This document shows, piece by piece, positions 20,158 to 29,559 of a DNA stretch of 59,905 nt (positions are counted from its first letter, which is position 1; each line of letters opens with the position of its first letter). The notes beneath the pieces were generated by a model, which was not told the DNA's origin, made no database searches, and saw nothing but the letters and a program-made list of their open reading frames with translations. A program made the translations under genes and the position numbers. This stretch comes from Thermosynechococcaceae cyanobacterium YX3bin19 (GTDB taxonomy: Bacteria; Cyanobacteriota; Cyanobacteriia; Thermosynechococcales; Thermosynechococcaceae). The DNA lies in the NCBI GenBank assembly GCA_030447595.1, contig JAUJON010000008.1, forward strand, positions 1-59,905, in the 5' to 3' direction.

Positions 20158-21996
20158 TTACCACATGGACCAAGTTAGCAGCACACCCAATAAACTGACA
20201 CTAATAAAGATGGTCAACAAATAAGTTTGAGACTGGCCTGTGAGGCTGTACTTCAAGCTCTCCCCACTGAAAATAGAGGCTAAGCCAACACCGTTCACCA
20301 GCCCATCTACGACATAGCGATCAAACCAAGCACTACAGCGAGAGATCAAAGTAACCCCCAAAACGAAGGTGACGTGGTAAAGGCGATCAATATAAAAGTC
20401 ATAGGCCAACCAATCCTGTAGTACTCGCGAAGGTAGGTACACTGATCGCGACCAAGCTTTGTGCAGATAAATCGTTGCCCCAATACTGCACCCCGCAATC
20501 CCAGATAGAACCAGCGCTAGTACCTGCACTCGATTGAAATATCCCCAATCTAAAGGCACCAACGTCAAGCGCTGCAGCATCGCAGGAACTAAGAGAGTGA
20601 CAATCGTTAAGCTGACCATCGGTACAGCCATCGACCAGGGAACCTCCGGTGCTCGCCGGGTTTTAGGCTGAGGTTGACCTAAAAAGACAAGACGAAACAC
20701 CCGCGTTAAGTTTAAAGCTGTCAATCCATTGACTAGTAGCCAAACCGGTACGAGCCAGGGCCGTTCAATCCAAACGATGTCAATTCCTTGCTGAAGTGCC
20801 CAGAAGCCGCCCAAGGGTAGCAGCCCCACCAGCCCGGCAGCACCGACAACATAGGCGCTAGTGGTTGCGGGCATGCGCGACCAAAGCCCCCCTAATTCTG
20901 TGATATTTTGGCAGCTCGTTGTCGAAATGATAGAGCCAACACTCATGAACAACAGGGCCTTAGCGATCGCATGGGTCAACAGCAACAGGAGCGCAAAACC
21001 AGTCCGTTGAGTCCCGAGGGCGATAAAGACTAAGCCTAAGTAAGCACTCGTTGAATGGGATAAGACTCGCTTGATGTCAATTTGCGCGATCGCGACAAGA
21101 GAAGTACCAATAGCAGTAACTACGCCAAGGACGATTAGGGTGTTCAACGCCACAGGCGAAAGGGCTAAGATGGGCTGCAGCTTAATCAGCACATAGGCCC
21201 CACAACCGACAACCACTGAATTCCGTAAGATCGAGGCCGGGTTGGGTCCTTCCATCGCCTCATCTAGCCAGAGATGGAGTGGGACTTGGGCGCATTTGCC
21301 CGTAGGCCCCGCAATTAAGGCTAAACCCAACAGTGTTGCTGCTGTTGGAGTCAAGGTTGCAGTTCCAGCCCACTCGTAGAGATCAGGAAAATTTAAGCTT
21401 CCCGATAGACTTGCCAGCGCTACCACCCCCATCAATAGCAAGACGTCCCCCACTCGCTTGGTTAAAAAGGCGTCTCGCGCTGCCGTTACCACTAGGGGTT
21501 GCGCATACCAAAACCCTACCAAGAGATAAGTGGACAGGGTAAGCATTTCCAGCAGGGCATAGGTCAGGAATAAGGAATCACTAATCGCCAGCCCACTCAT
21601 TGCCCCCTCAAAAAATCCCATCAAACCAAAGAAGCGGGCTAATGCCCAGTCCTTCTCCATGTATCCCAGCGCAAAAAATTGCGCCAGCAGACTTAAGCCC
21701 GTTATCAGCTCCATAGCCCCGATGCTGACTGAGGAGATGTCCAAAGCTAAGGACAAGTCAAAATCTGCTACTTTTAACCAGTGAAATATTAACTCTTGAG
21801 GTTGCTGGTTCCAGGTAGCTCTAAAAATAGCTGAGCCATGGATGAAGGCTAAAACGCTCATTAATAAGTTAAAGTAAGCCGCTGGCCGAGGTCCGGTTCG
21901 GTGGACCACCCCAGCAGCCCATGGCAGCGTCAAAACAGCCCCAATTAAGCCGTAGCAAGGCACCCACCAACTAGTTTGGAGGAGGAAGTGAGTCAT
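20158..21996 (-). CDS. ndhF: NAD(P)H-quinone oxidoreductase subunit NdhF (NdhF3/F4 type)
   Basis: Distal membrane-arm proton-pumping subunit of the CO2-uptake form of cyanobacterial NDH-1. The 612 residues form about 15-16 membrane helices. Family motifs include LTYALLEMLTLSTYLLVGFW, DAFLTKRVGDVLLLMG, PLHLWLDEAMEGPNPASILR and KRVLSHSTSAYLGLVFIALG. Replacement of the usual HTWLPDAMEGPTP-type sequence by HLWLDEAMEGPNP, together with ndhD and chpX/Y downstream, separates it from the respiratory NdhF1. First gene of the ndhF-ndhD-chp operon. F3 (low-CO2 inducible) and F4 (constitutive) could not be separated by eye. Confidence 0.9.
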   Translation of the reverse strand: MTHFLLQTSWWVPCYGLIGAVLTLPWAAGVVHRTGPRPAAYFNLLMSVLAFIHGSAIFRATWNQQPQELIFHWLKVADFDLSLALDISSVSIGAMELITGLSLLAQFFALGYMEKDWALARFFGLMGFFEGAMSGLAISDSLFLTYALLEMLTLSTYLLVGFWYAQPLVVTAARDAFLTKRVGDVLLLMGVVALASLSGSLNFPDLYEWAGTATLTPTAATLLGLALIAGPTGKCAQVPLHLWLDEAMEGPNPASILRNSVVVGCGAYVLIKLQPILALSPVALNTLIVLGVVTAIGTSLVAIAQIDIKRVLSHSTSAYLGLVFIALGTQRTGFALLLLLTHAIAKALLFMSVGSIISTTSCQNITELGGLWSRMPATTSAYVVGAAGLVGLLPLGGFWALQQGIDIVWIERPWLVPVWLLVNGLTALNLTRVFRLVFLGQPQPKTRRAPEVPWSMAVPMVSLTIVTLLVPAMLQRLTLVPLDWGYFNRVQVLALVLSGIAGCSIGATIYLHKAWSRSVYLPSRVLQDWLAYDFYIDRLYHVTFVLGVTLISRCSAWFDRYVVDGLVNGVGLASIFSGESLKYSLTGQSQTYLLTIFISVSLLGVLLTWSMW

Positions 21997-22257
21997 TACA
22001 AATGCTTTAGAGTTTCGGTAGTCATACTAGAGGCTACTAGTAAATAGCACCCGTATGCAAGAATAGGCGGAAATACTAAAGACCAAACAGCCATCCAGAA
22101 AGCCATGACTCTAGCTTATGCAACTGAATTGACTATGTCTCAATGGGAGTTGCTCGAATTGCTACTGCTGCCTTGAAAACCAACTGGACGGCCTCACACG
22201 GTAAACCTCATGCACGTAATGCAGGCCATTCTCTATTGGTGAGAATTGTTCTGTTGA

Positions 22258-23304
22258 CTACGAAGTTAGCTTGGTGAGCAGTTGACACAATACTGCGTTC
22301 TGCTCATCAGTTCCGACGCTAATGCGGAGCTTATCCTCTAACCCTGGCTGCTTAAAGTATCGTACGAGTACTCCTTGGTGTTTCAAAGCTTGATACAGGT
22401 GCTCGGCATTCTGCCAGGATTGCACAAACAAGAAATTTGCTTGGGAAGGCCAAACTCGAAATCCTAACTTCTCTAGATAATGGGCGAGCTTGAGCCGCGA
22501 GGCCTTGATCCGCTCAGCATTCGTGATTTTGTGCTGCTGGTCCTGCATCGCGGCTGCCCCTAATACACAAGCGATCGCATCAACACTGTAGCTGTCTTTC
22601 ACCTTGGTTAATTCTGCAATCAAATCGGGATTAGCCACCGCAAATCCCAAGCGCAAACCCGCCAAGGAATAGCCCTTTGACAGCGTCCTTAAAACTATGA
22701 CATTGTCGTACTTCTGAGTAAGGCTAAGGGCGTGATTATCGGCAAAGTCAACGTAGGCTTCATCAATCACGAGAATACCAGGCAAGTGTAACGCTAGTTC
22801 GTCCAGCAGCTCAATCGGGGTAGTGGTGCCTGATGGGCTATTCGGCGAGGCCACAAACGTCACAGCACCCTCTGCTCCTATGAGATTGTCTAAGGGCAGG
22901 TTAAAGCGCTCATCGTAGGGAACTTCTCTGGGTTCTACCCCTTGAATTTGCGCCAAAGTTCGATACAGCACATAGGTCGGTGTTGGATAAACTACCCGTT
23001 GATCAGATTCAACACAGGCTCGCACCAGGATGTTTAAGAGGTCATCACTGCCATTTCCCACCACAAGCCAATCTGCTGGCACCCCTAAAACTTGACTGAC
23101 AGACTGACGGAATCTTGCAGCGGTTGCATCGGGATAGCGCCGCAGTAGCTCACTATCCAATTGATGGAGCGTCTCAAGTACTAATGGCGAGGGTGGATAA
23201 GGATTTTCATTCGAGTTAAGTTTAATTACTTGGCTACCCAGTGGAGGCTGCTCTCCAGGCTGATAGCCAGGCATAGCCATAATATTTTTTCGAAAATACG
23301 TCAT
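22258..23304 (-). CDS. hisC: Histidinol-phosphate aminotransferase
   Basis: PLP enzyme converting imidazole-acetol phosphate and glutamate to histidinol phosphate in histidine synthesis. The 348 residues carry the family marks: KLNSNENPYPPSP near the start, VGNGSDDLLNILVRA, PTPTYVLY, VIDEAYVDFA, and the PLP-lysine loop RTLSKGYSLAGLRLGF. Full length, with an intact C-terminus containing LRISVGTDEQN. The gene starts 7 bases after birA ends, so the two are probably co-transcribed. Some relatives act also on aromatic amino acids. Confidence 0.92.
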   Translation of the reverse strand: MTYFRKNIMAMPGYQPGEQPPLGSQVIKLNSNENPYPPSPLVLETLHQLDSELLRRYPDATAARFRQSVSQVLGVPADWLVVGNGSDDLLNILVRACVESDQRVVYPTPTYVLYRTLAQIQGVEPREVPYDERFNLPLDNLIGAEGAVTFVASPNSPSGTTTPIELLDELALHLPGILVIDEAYVDFADNHALSLTQKYDNVIVLRTLSKGYSLAGLRLGFAVANPDLIAELTKVKDSYSVDAIACVLGAAAMQDQQHKITNAERIKASRLKLAHYLEKLGFRVWPSQANFLFVQSWQNAEHLYQALKHQGVLVRYFKQPGLEDKLRISVGTDEQNAVLCQLLTKLTS

Positions 23305-23311
23305 TCCATTC

Positions 23312-23938
23312 CTAGGTCAGCAACTTTAAGTAGTCCGGTAGCAGGTCCTTAAGGCCGGACTGCCATTGCTGGTAGCCCCATTCCAGCCCCTGCAGGGCGA
23401 TCGCTGCTAGCATTTCCAGCGAGTAAATTGCTGGAGCGGACTGGTCTGCCAAAACTGATTTCAGGTTAATCCCTGTTTCTGGGACGGGATTTGTCCAGTT
23501 AAGGCCGACTCCAATCACGGCTGTGGTAATTTGCCCCTGCCGCAGGCGAGTTTCTGTCAAAATTCCTCCTAGTTTGCGCCCATGCAGCAGTAAATCATTG
23601 GGCCACTTGAGCTGAATTGGCAAAGAATAATTCCGCAGGGTCTTGGCGATGCCCCAGGCACTGCAGAGAGTGAGCTGGTGGTTTTGAGCAGCAGCTAGAT
23701 TGGGTGCCACTGCAACCGACAAGTAGAGCCCCCCAGGGGAAGACTGCCACTGGCGGCCCCACTGTCCCCGTCCTGCCTGCTGTTGAGCCGCAATGACCGT
23801 TGTTCCAGCCCCAGCCCCTCGATTCAGGAAATCCCAGAGTGTGGAATTCGTAGAAGCCAGGGTGTCGAACCAGTAGAGGGGTCGCCCCAGCTCGTTGGTC
23901 TGCAAAAACTGTTCAAACTGCTGTTGATTAAACCGCAC
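23312..23938 (-). CDS. birA: Biotin--[acetyl-CoA-carboxylase] ligase
   Basis: Attaches biotin to the biotin carboxyl carrier protein of acetyl-CoA carboxylase in the cytoplasm. Only the catalytic domain is present (208 residues): LASTNSTLWDFL, AQQQAGRGQWGRQWQS (the biotinyl-AMP binding loop), LKWPNDLLLHGRKLGGIL with the catalytic lysine, and VIGVGLNWTNP. There is no N-terminal helix-turn-helix, so it cannot act as a BirA-type repressor. A short C-terminus is normal for cyanobacterial members. Directly upstream of hisC. Confidence 0.88.
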   Translation of the reverse strand: MRFNQQQFEQFLQTNELGRPLYWFDTLASTNSTLWDFLNRGAGAGTTVIAAQQQAGRGQWGRQWQSSPGGLYLSVAVAPNLAAAQNHQLTLCSAWGIAKTLRNYSLPIQLKWPNDLLLHGRKLGGILTETRLRQGQITTAVIGVGLNWTNPVPETGINLKSVLADQSAPAIYSLEMLAAIALQGLEWGYQQWQSGLKDLLPDYLKLLT

Positions 23939-24047
23939 AGCGGGGGTAAATCCTCAAGTTCCTTTAGTGGTGACGCAGGCTAGCATGAATGGCAAGCCGG
24001 TTTAATCCGGCAAACACTTACACTGGAGCGCAACTACCTCTTTACCT

Positions 24048-24860
24048 ATGAATACCTGGAACTGGCATACTTGGCAAGGGATGCCCTATCTAACCTGTCG
24101 CTTGCTACAACCCTGGAAGCACGGCTTCTTCACGCAGCAATTCTGGCCGCGATCGCCGGCTGAACTGACAGCAGTGCTGCACCCTGATGCTCAGACCTTA
24201 CAGGTGAAGCAAGTCCATGGCAACCAGGTTCTCAGTGCTTCGGAACTTCAGGCGCCTGATATTACTTCCAGCGAAGATTCGCGATTCCTGCCTAGTGCAG
24301 ATGGTCTGTTAACCGAAGAGCCCAACCAGGGGGTGTGGGTTTGTACAGCCGACTGTACTCCGGCACTCGTTGCCGATGCCCAGACAGGTCAGGTTGCCGC
24401 CGTTCATGCGGGTTGGCGGGGCACCGCTGCCAGAATCTTGCCCCAGGCGATCGCCCGCCTGCAGGCCCAAGGAAGCCAACTGTCTGATCTGCGAGTCGCA
24501 ATGGGTCCGGCGATCGCAGGGGCAGTCTACCAAGTATCCACCGAAGTAGCAGCCAAGGTAGGGTCCACAGCTCTAAAATCTCAAATGCTGGAAGCGATTG
24601 ATGCCCCGGCTCCAGTAGAAAACCTGCTGGAAAGTTTGTACCAACTACCCAATCCCCCTGTATTTCCTGACCAAAAGCCAGGGCACGCTCGTTTAGATGT
24701 GCGGCAGGTCAATGCCTTGCAGCTAGAGCAACTGGGAATCAAACCGGAGCAGATTGCGGTCGCCCCCTTCTGTACCTACCAAAACCCGGAGTACTTTTTC
24801 TCCTACCGGCGAGATAATCGCAAGCAGGTCCAGTGGTCTGGAATTGTCAGTAGGGGATAA
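24048..24860 (+). CDS. pgeF: PgeF/YfiH family protein (multicopper-like, purine nucleoside phosphorylase activity)
   Basis: Family known as peptidoglycan editing factor PgeF (YfiH/DUF152). Some members phosphorolyse or deaminate purine nucleosides, others prevent wrong amino acids in peptidoglycan. The 270 residues show KQVHGNQV, CTADCTPALVADA, AAVHAGWRGTAARILPQAI, ALGPAIAG-like AMGPAIAGAVYQV, and FCTYQNPEYFFSYRRD with the metal-ligand histidine and cysteines in their normal places. Full length. Divergent from birA, with about 110 bases between them. Confidence 0.88.
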   Translation: MNTWNWHTWQGMPYLTCRLLQPWKHGFFTQQFWPRSPAELTAVLHPDAQTLQVKQVHGNQVLSASELQAPDITSSEDSRFLPSADGLLTEEPNQGVWVCTADCTPALVADAQTGQVAAVHAGWRGTAARILPQAIARLQAQGSQLSDLRVAMGPAIAGAVYQVSTEVAAKVGSTALKSQMLEAIDAPAPVENLLESLYQLPNPPVFPDQKPGHARLDVRQVNALQLEQLGIKPEQIAVAPFCTYQNPEYFFSYRRDNRKQVQWSGIVSRG

Positions 24861-24947
24861 AGGGGATTCAGACTGAATGCTTTGAAGGTATACTGGGTTG
24901 GCTAAAGCCAACTCCCGACTAGAACGTGATGACAGTATAGGGATTCG

Positions 24948-26039
24948 CTAAGTTCGAGAAGCCCGCAATTGTCCGCAGGCAGCATCTTTCTCTAGACCGC
25001 GAGAGCGACGGACACTGGCTGCAATGTGCTGCTGCTTCAAGGCATCCATAAAAGCTTTGATGCGGTCAGGATCAGGACGCTGATAATCGACTTCGCTGAT
25101 GGGGTTATAAGGAATCAAATTCACATGGCTTTGAAACCCTCGCAGGTGCTGCGCTAGCTCTAGGGCGTGAGCAGGTAAATCGTTGACTCCGGCTAGCAGG
25201 ATGTATTCAAAGCTGACTCGTCGACCCGTCACGGCAACATACTCCCGGCATTCCTGGAGTAGGGCTGCGAGCGGGTACTGGCGGGCACTAGGAATCAGTT
25301 GAGCCCGCAGGGCTTGGTTCGAGGCATGTAAACTTACGGCCAGTGTTACCTGGAGCTTAGATTGAGCTAAGCGGCGGATGCGACCCGGAACACCTACAGT
25401 GGAAACCGTTATCGACCGCTGTCCAATCCCAACATCCTGATTCAGCGACTGCACCGCATCTAAAACCGCCTCTGGGTTCAGTAGCGGTTCTCCCATCCCC
25501 ATGAATACGACATTGCTCACCCGCTGTTGAAAGTCTTCCTGAACGGTTAGAACCTGGTCAATAATTTCATGCCGAGCCAGATTCCGGCTGAAACCGCCTT
25601 TGCCCGTGGCGCAGAAGTCGCAGGCCATTGGACAGCCGACTTGTGATGAGACACAAACCGTTAAACGCTTCTCTGTAGGAATTCCCACAGTTTCAATGAT
25701 TTGATTGTCCGCTAAACGCAGGAGAAACTTGACGGTACCATCAGGTGCTTGAGTGCGGTGGTGCAAGGTGGAGCGGCCAATTGGGACTTCAGCAACAGTG
25801 GTTCGCCACTGCTTTGGGAAAACAGAAATCTCACAGAGAGATCGCGCTCCTTTTTGATAAATCCACTGGTGCAACTGCTGGCCCCGGTAAGCAGGCTGTT
25901 GCTGCTGCTGCACCCACTCTGTTAGCTCAGCTTTAGAGGCCCCTAGCAAGGGCGGCACTGCTCTGTTGGTTCCGGTAGGGCTGGCTGCTTCCTTCGGCAA
26001 GTTACTGTTGCTAATTTGAAGCTGAGGAGTAACGGACAT
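24948..26039 (-). CDS. rlmN: 23S rRNA (adenine(2503)-C(2))-methyltransferase RlmN
   Basis: Radical SAM enzyme methylating A2503 of 23S rRNA and A37 of some tRNAs. The 363 residues contain the 4Fe-4S motif [11 protein letters not shown], the family segment [47 protein letters not shown], and the C-terminal cysteine region [10 protein letters not shown], which carries the second catalytic cysteine. An N-terminal extension of about 25 residues precedes the conserved [13 protein letters not shown] start. An alternative start further in is possible. Convergent with pgeF. Confidence 0.93.
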   Translation of the reverse strand: MSVTPQLQISNSNLPKEAASPTGTNRAVPPLLGASKAELTEWVQQQQQPAYRGQQLHQWIYQKGARSLCEISVFPKQWRTTVAEVPIGRSTLHHRTQAPDGTVKFLLRLADNQIIETVGIPTEKRLTVCVSSQVGCPMACDFCATGKGGFSRNLARHEIIDQVLTVQEDFQQRVSNVVFMGMGEPLLNPEAVLDAVQSLNQDVGIGQRSITVSTVGVPGRIRRLAQSKLQVTLAVSLHASNQALRAQLIPSARQYPLAALLQECREYVAVTGRRVSFEYILLAGVNDLPAHALELAQHLRGFQSHVNLIPYNPISEVDYQRPDPDRIKAFMDALKQQHIAASVRRSRGLEKDAACGQLRASRT

Positions 26040-26176
26040 GACACTGGCCTATTGATAGTTATCCCTAAGAACTTCTATTTTAAAGGGTTGATAAAGCTGA
26101 TCTAAGATGGAGCAGGTTTACTTGTCCTTAGTGAACAGGTATTCGATACTCTCTAGTGACTGTACAGGAGTAAGAC

Positions 26177-26765
26177 GTGTCCGAACTATCTAAACAAGAC
26201 GCTCAACTAGAGGAATATGCATCGGCTCAACTTAGTCCGGGTGTTGAAGTCTCAGGTGTAGAGGTACAGGTAGAGAAGCTTGATAATCGCCAGCGACGAA
26301 TTTCTGCCAGTATTAAAATTCCCCTACCCTCCTGAGAAAGTTTGGCGGGTTTTAACCAGTTACGATACCCTGGCCGACTTCATTCCTAACCTGGCAAAAT
26401 GCCAGCGCTTGCCCCACCCCAACGGCGGTGTCCGCTTAGAGCAGGTGGGGATGCAGCAGGTCCTGTTCCTGGATTTTCTGCCCGCGTCATCCTAGATATG
26501 GAAGAGAACTTTCCCCAGAAATTCGCTTTTCTATGGTCGGCGATTTTAAAACCTTCTCCGGGTCCTGCGTCCTGCAGGACTGGCCCAGGAGCGGGGAAGC
26601 GAATTAACCTACACCGTGATCGTTTGGCCTAAGCGCACCATGCCGATCGCCGCTGTGGAACGCCGGATTCGTAGCGATCTGCCACTAAATCTGATGGCAA
26701 TCCTGGAGCGATCGCACAAATTGTTGGTCACCAGGGCAGAAGCAGTCGGTCTGGTTGGCACCTAA
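26177..26765 (+). CDS. SRPBCC (START/cyclase-like) family protein, frameshifted
   Basis: Member of the SRPBCC ligand-binding superfamily found widely in cyanobacteria as a cyclase/dehydrase-like protein; ligand unknown. It starts at GTG 26177 with AGGAG seven bases upstream. The frame reads VEVSGVEVQVEKLDNRQRRISASIK, then shifts to PPEKVWRVLTSYDTLADFIPN and LPHPNGGVRLEQVGMQ, shifts again near 26490 and 26550, and ends ERRIRSDLPLNLMAILERS before the TAA at 26763. About 195 residues in total. The two-sided conservation suggests sequencing indels. Confidence 0.7.
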
Positions 26766-26957
26766 CGCTCCAAAGCACATTAGCTCTATTTTTTAGGCGA
26801 TCGCGTCTTCTCTCCTTAATGCGATTGCGTAGTAGCGGTTCATCATTGTAATCGCGCTTTTTTACTGGGTTAATCTGGAAGAAATGCTCTCCAATGATGC
26901 TCTTGCGGACTTGTACAATACCAGGTAAGTCATTAGCTACTGGTTTATAGAGCAAAG

Positions 26958-27141
26958 ATGAGTGCAAAAGATGTGCTGATCCAGGAAATCGACAGGCTCC
27001 AGAGTTCCTTTTGGAAAGTTTTGGATTTCCTACGGTTCCTGAAAGTGAAGCATCTGCAAGAAAAGCTAAGAGCGTGTTCTAAGTGAGTCCTCCCTACAAA
27101 AAGACTGGCTGAGGCCAGAGGAGGCTTGGCACGATTTGTAA
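26958..27141 (+). pseudogene. DUF2281-like antitoxin, frameshifted
   Basis: Small protein like the DUF2281 antitoxins that precede PIN or PemK toxins in cyanobacteria. From the ATG at 26958 it reads MSAKDVLIQEIDRL, then VLDFLRFLKVKHLQEKL. After a shift near 27085 it continues SESSLQKDWLRPEEAWHDL to the TAA at 27139. Length (about 60 residues) is normal for such antitoxins. It is followed at once by a toxin-like remnant. Broken, either by sequencing error or by real decay. Confidence 0.5.
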
Positions 27142-27290
27142 GCGGAGATGTAGTAGTTCTCTTCTTTACTAAATGGGCAATCGTCGCACCCGAATCACTT
27201 TTTTCACTAACCGGAAATGATAGCTCCTGCTTCTAGATCGCTTTCGCGTGCTCTCAACACTTTTGCCAAGTGCTCATTAACTTCGGAACT
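27142..27290 (+). pseudogene. Possible MazF/PemK-like toxin remnant
   Basis: Directly after the antitoxin-like gene a stretch reads GDVVVLFFTKW. This resembles the start of MazF/PemK endoribonucleases (normally GDVVVVPFPFT). A shifted tail around 27215-27235 could match the GND-type loop of the family. The rest is missing or unreadable. Only position and this short match support the call. Confidence 0.3.
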
Positions 27291-27302
27291 TTCATTGTCA
27301 GC

Positions 27303-27527
27303 CTAAATAAAATGACGCTCGGTACTTGTTCTCGGCTGACTGCCAAAGATAACCAAAGTCCAAATCCATCGTGAGAGAATGCGCCCTTCGGCACGAGCCT
27401 TTGCCAAAACTACTTCGTCATCTGATCGCTGTAGGTTCTCCTCGGTCAAATGAACTGCATCGTGGCCTGAAGATCGTAACCATGTGACTGTACGCATCAA
27501 GATACCCATATCGGCAAGAAATCTCAT
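27303..27527 (-). pseudogene. DUF5615 PIN-like toxin, frameshifted
   Basis: Putative PIN-fold nuclease toxin of a type II toxin-antitoxin pair. The frame from ATG 27527 reads MRFLADMGILMRTVTWLRS and SGHDAVHLTEENLQRSDDE, with the conserved first aspartate and the AKARAEGRILS segment. It should then go on with a TMDLDFG-type motif, which appears in a shifted frame (WIWTLVIFG in the printed frame). Length is about 75 of the usual 110 residues. Overlaps the upstream DUF433 gene by ATGA. Confidence 0.65.
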
Positions 27528-27765
27528 CCAACTTTTTCAGAGTTCTGAGGATAAACTTGTTCGCGAGTTAACCATGCAGCATATTCCAACGCTTGCTGGA
27601 TGTCTTCTGGTTGCAAATCGGGGTATTCCTCTAAAATTTCAGGCACCTGCTTGCCATGCGCTACCAGGTTTACAACTAATGAGACAGGGATTCGCATGCC
27701 GCGAATACAGGCTTACCGGCCATAATACGCGAATCAAGAAAGTAATGCGATCAAACCAAAAACAT
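27524..27765 (-). pseudogene. DUF433 antitoxin-like protein, frameshifted
   Basis: Small DNA-binding-like partner of DUF5615 toxins. Reading with frame changes gives FDRITF and IMAGKP, then RGMRIPVSLVVNLVAHG, then ILEEYPDLQPEDIQQALEYA and AWLTREQVYPQNSEKVG up to a TGA that overlaps the DUF5615 start (ATGA). About 75-80 residues, as expected for the family. Two or three indels break it. The overlap shows the two genes were translated as a coupled pair. Confidence 0.6.
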
Positions 27766-27893
27766 CTCGCCTCTTTGTTGACAATGCTTCGATGAAATTA
27801 ACCTTGCGACTAGCCTAGAGAATTCATGAACGCTATGCTCGTCCCCGACGATAGAATAGCCAAATTTTTTATTCACTTCTTCACAGGTGATCT

Positions 27894-28177
27894 TTATATA
27901 TGCCCTAGTTTGTGATTTTTCGCTATTAACTCATTATGCTTCTCTTGAGCGGCTTCAATTATTGCTCTCTCCAGTTCCTCATGGGGTTTGCTCCCTTGAG
28001 ATCTGCCTATGGAGGTTTGCCCTCTTGAGATTAGCACCGCTAAGGTTACCCAGATAAGAACTTCCTGTATGAGGTTTGCTTCGCTAAGGTCAGGCTGTAC
28101 TCAAAATTCTTTTCTCTCCACTCATTCCAAGTGTGTGCTCCTTGCTTGAGTAGATCTAGAGGTTCCTCGTTTGCCAT
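27894..28177 (-). pseudogene. Pentapeptide-repeat protein, frameshifted
   Basis: Short right-handed beta-helix type protein, role unknown. From ATG 28177 it reads MANEEPLDLLKQGAHTWNEW. After a shift come the pentapeptides DLSEANL, then LGNLSGANLKRANLHRADLK-like units, and a helical tail HEELERAIIEAAQEKHNELI before the TAA at 27894. About 95 residues. The gene length is not a multiple of three, so at least one net indel is present. Confidence 0.6.
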
Positions 28178-28494
28178 CTACAGCTAACCTCCCGTCTCTG
28201 CCAGTATACGCAACTGCTCTAAAAGAGGCTACGCCAAAACAACGCTTCGCGAACAAAACTCCATTGTTTGAGAAAAAAGGGTGAACATTCAAGCTTGGAA
28301 CTTGGATGGTCGAGCGCAGAACTTAAACGTTCATGTTCTATGCTCCATTCTTCGAGCACAGCTCTTGAAGCATCAGGCTCAGAACTGTGATCGTGGTGAA
28401 GTGAACCGGATAGGCCGCGATCGCCGGTGGGGAACAGCAGCGATCGCCCAACTTGTCTAACTCTGAAGTCAGTTCTATTCAGTTGGCGTTTGTC
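28178..28494. other. Gene-free stretch
   Basis: I see no gene, tRNA or clear repeat between the pentapeptide gene and the kinase. The segment near 28430-28450 has two GCGATCGC-type sites. No convincing terminator is seen. Confidence 0.5.
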
Positions 28495-29472
28495 CTAGAG
28501 GGATGGGTGCTGGGAGAGAAACGCTGCGACTTCTGCAGCGGTGGGTTGGGCCGCGATCGCCCCTGGTTTTGTCGTGGTTAAGGCTCCCGCGGCACTGGCA
28601 TAGGTAACAACGGCTCTCGCGCCATCCGGGTTTTCTAGCAGGCGCAGGCCCTTTTGACATTGGTGCAAGAATCCAGCCGTAAAGCTATCTCCAGCGCCTG
28701 TGGTGTCGACAACTTTCACCGGAAAAACGGGGATTCTCCCTTCATTGCCACCAAGACAGTAGGCGCTGCCCCGCTCACCGGCAGTGACCAAAACTCCCTC
28801 AGTGCTGCCAATCCGGTGATTGATTACTCCTGGATCGGTCGTGTCAAACAGCCATTGGGCCTCTTCGTCTGAAAGCTTGAGGAAGTCCACTTGCTTGATC
28901 AAGGCTTGAATCGGCTGTAGGGCGGCCTCTGGGTCGGGCCAAAAGATCGGTCGCCAGTTCACATCCAGCAAAATCTTGACGTAGTAGCGTTCGGCTAGCT
29001 CAAGTGCCCGATAAATGGCCTCCCGCGTCTCAGGGTAAGCCAGCTCCAACGTCCCCAGCACTAAGTATTCTGCTGTCTCAAATAACGACTCGGGTAATTG
29101 GGTAGCCTGCAGGTGAGCATCGGCAAATTCGCTTGTGTCATAATCCCCAAACCCGGAGAAGATGCGATCGCCTGTTTCCGTGCGAGTCACGTAAACCTGG
29201 CGTGTGGGCGCTGTGGGATGGCGCTGCACCCCTGTCACATCCACCCCTACATCTTGCAGCAGCGCCACCAGGTCTTCTCCTGGCTGGTCCTGGCCCACAC
29301 AGCCAATAAACCCGGTGGCAGTACCCAGTTTCACCAGCCCACAGGCAACGTTGGCAGGTGCTCCTCCTGGGTAAGGAGTCCACGATTCTACGGCCTCAAG
29401 TTCCCGTCCTAGCTGATCTGCCAAGCAATCAAACAGAATTTCACCTAGGCAAAGAACACGAGGGGCAGACAT
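28495..29472 (-). CDS. PfkB-family carbohydrate kinase (fructokinase-like)
   Basis: ATP-dependent sugar kinase of the ribokinase/PfkB family, most like fructokinases. The 325 residues carry LCLGEILFDCLADQ at the start, the sugar-binding GGAPANVACGLVKLG (PfkB signature 1), GCVGQDQPGEDLVALL, and the ATP/catalytic signature VVDTTGAGDSFTAGFL with the catalytic aspartate. Full length. The specificity (fructose or other) cannot be decided. It lies alone on the minus strand between accessory genes. Confidence 0.88.
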   Translation of the reverse strand: MSAPRVLCLGEILFDCLADQLGRELEAVESWTPYPGGAPANVACGLVKLGTATGFIGCVGQDQPGEDLVALLQDVGVDVTGVQRHPTAPTRQVYVTRTETGDRIFSGFGDYDTSEFADAHLQATQLPESLFETAEYLVLGTLELAYPETREAIYRALELAERYYVKILLDVNWRPIFWPDPEAALQPIQALIKQVDFLKLSDEEAQWLFDTTDPGVINHRIGSTEGVLVTAGERGSAYCLGGNEGRIPVFPVKVVDTTGAGDSFTAGFLHQCQKGLRLLENPDGARAVVTYASAAGALTTTKPGAIAAQPTAAEVAAFLSQHPSL

Positions 29473-29559
29473 GGTGACACTCCTTTGGGCTTTTTCTCAG
29501 CCTACCAGAGGACGAAAAGTCTCTGAGATGAAATTCTATAAAGGATTTTGTAGTTAGTT

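Noticed and set aside
26728-26967. 79-residue minus-strand frame containing GIVQVRKSIIGEHFFQINP
   Set aside because: No recognisable family. It overlaps the end of the SRPBCC gene and the antitoxin start. Left out as probable chance.
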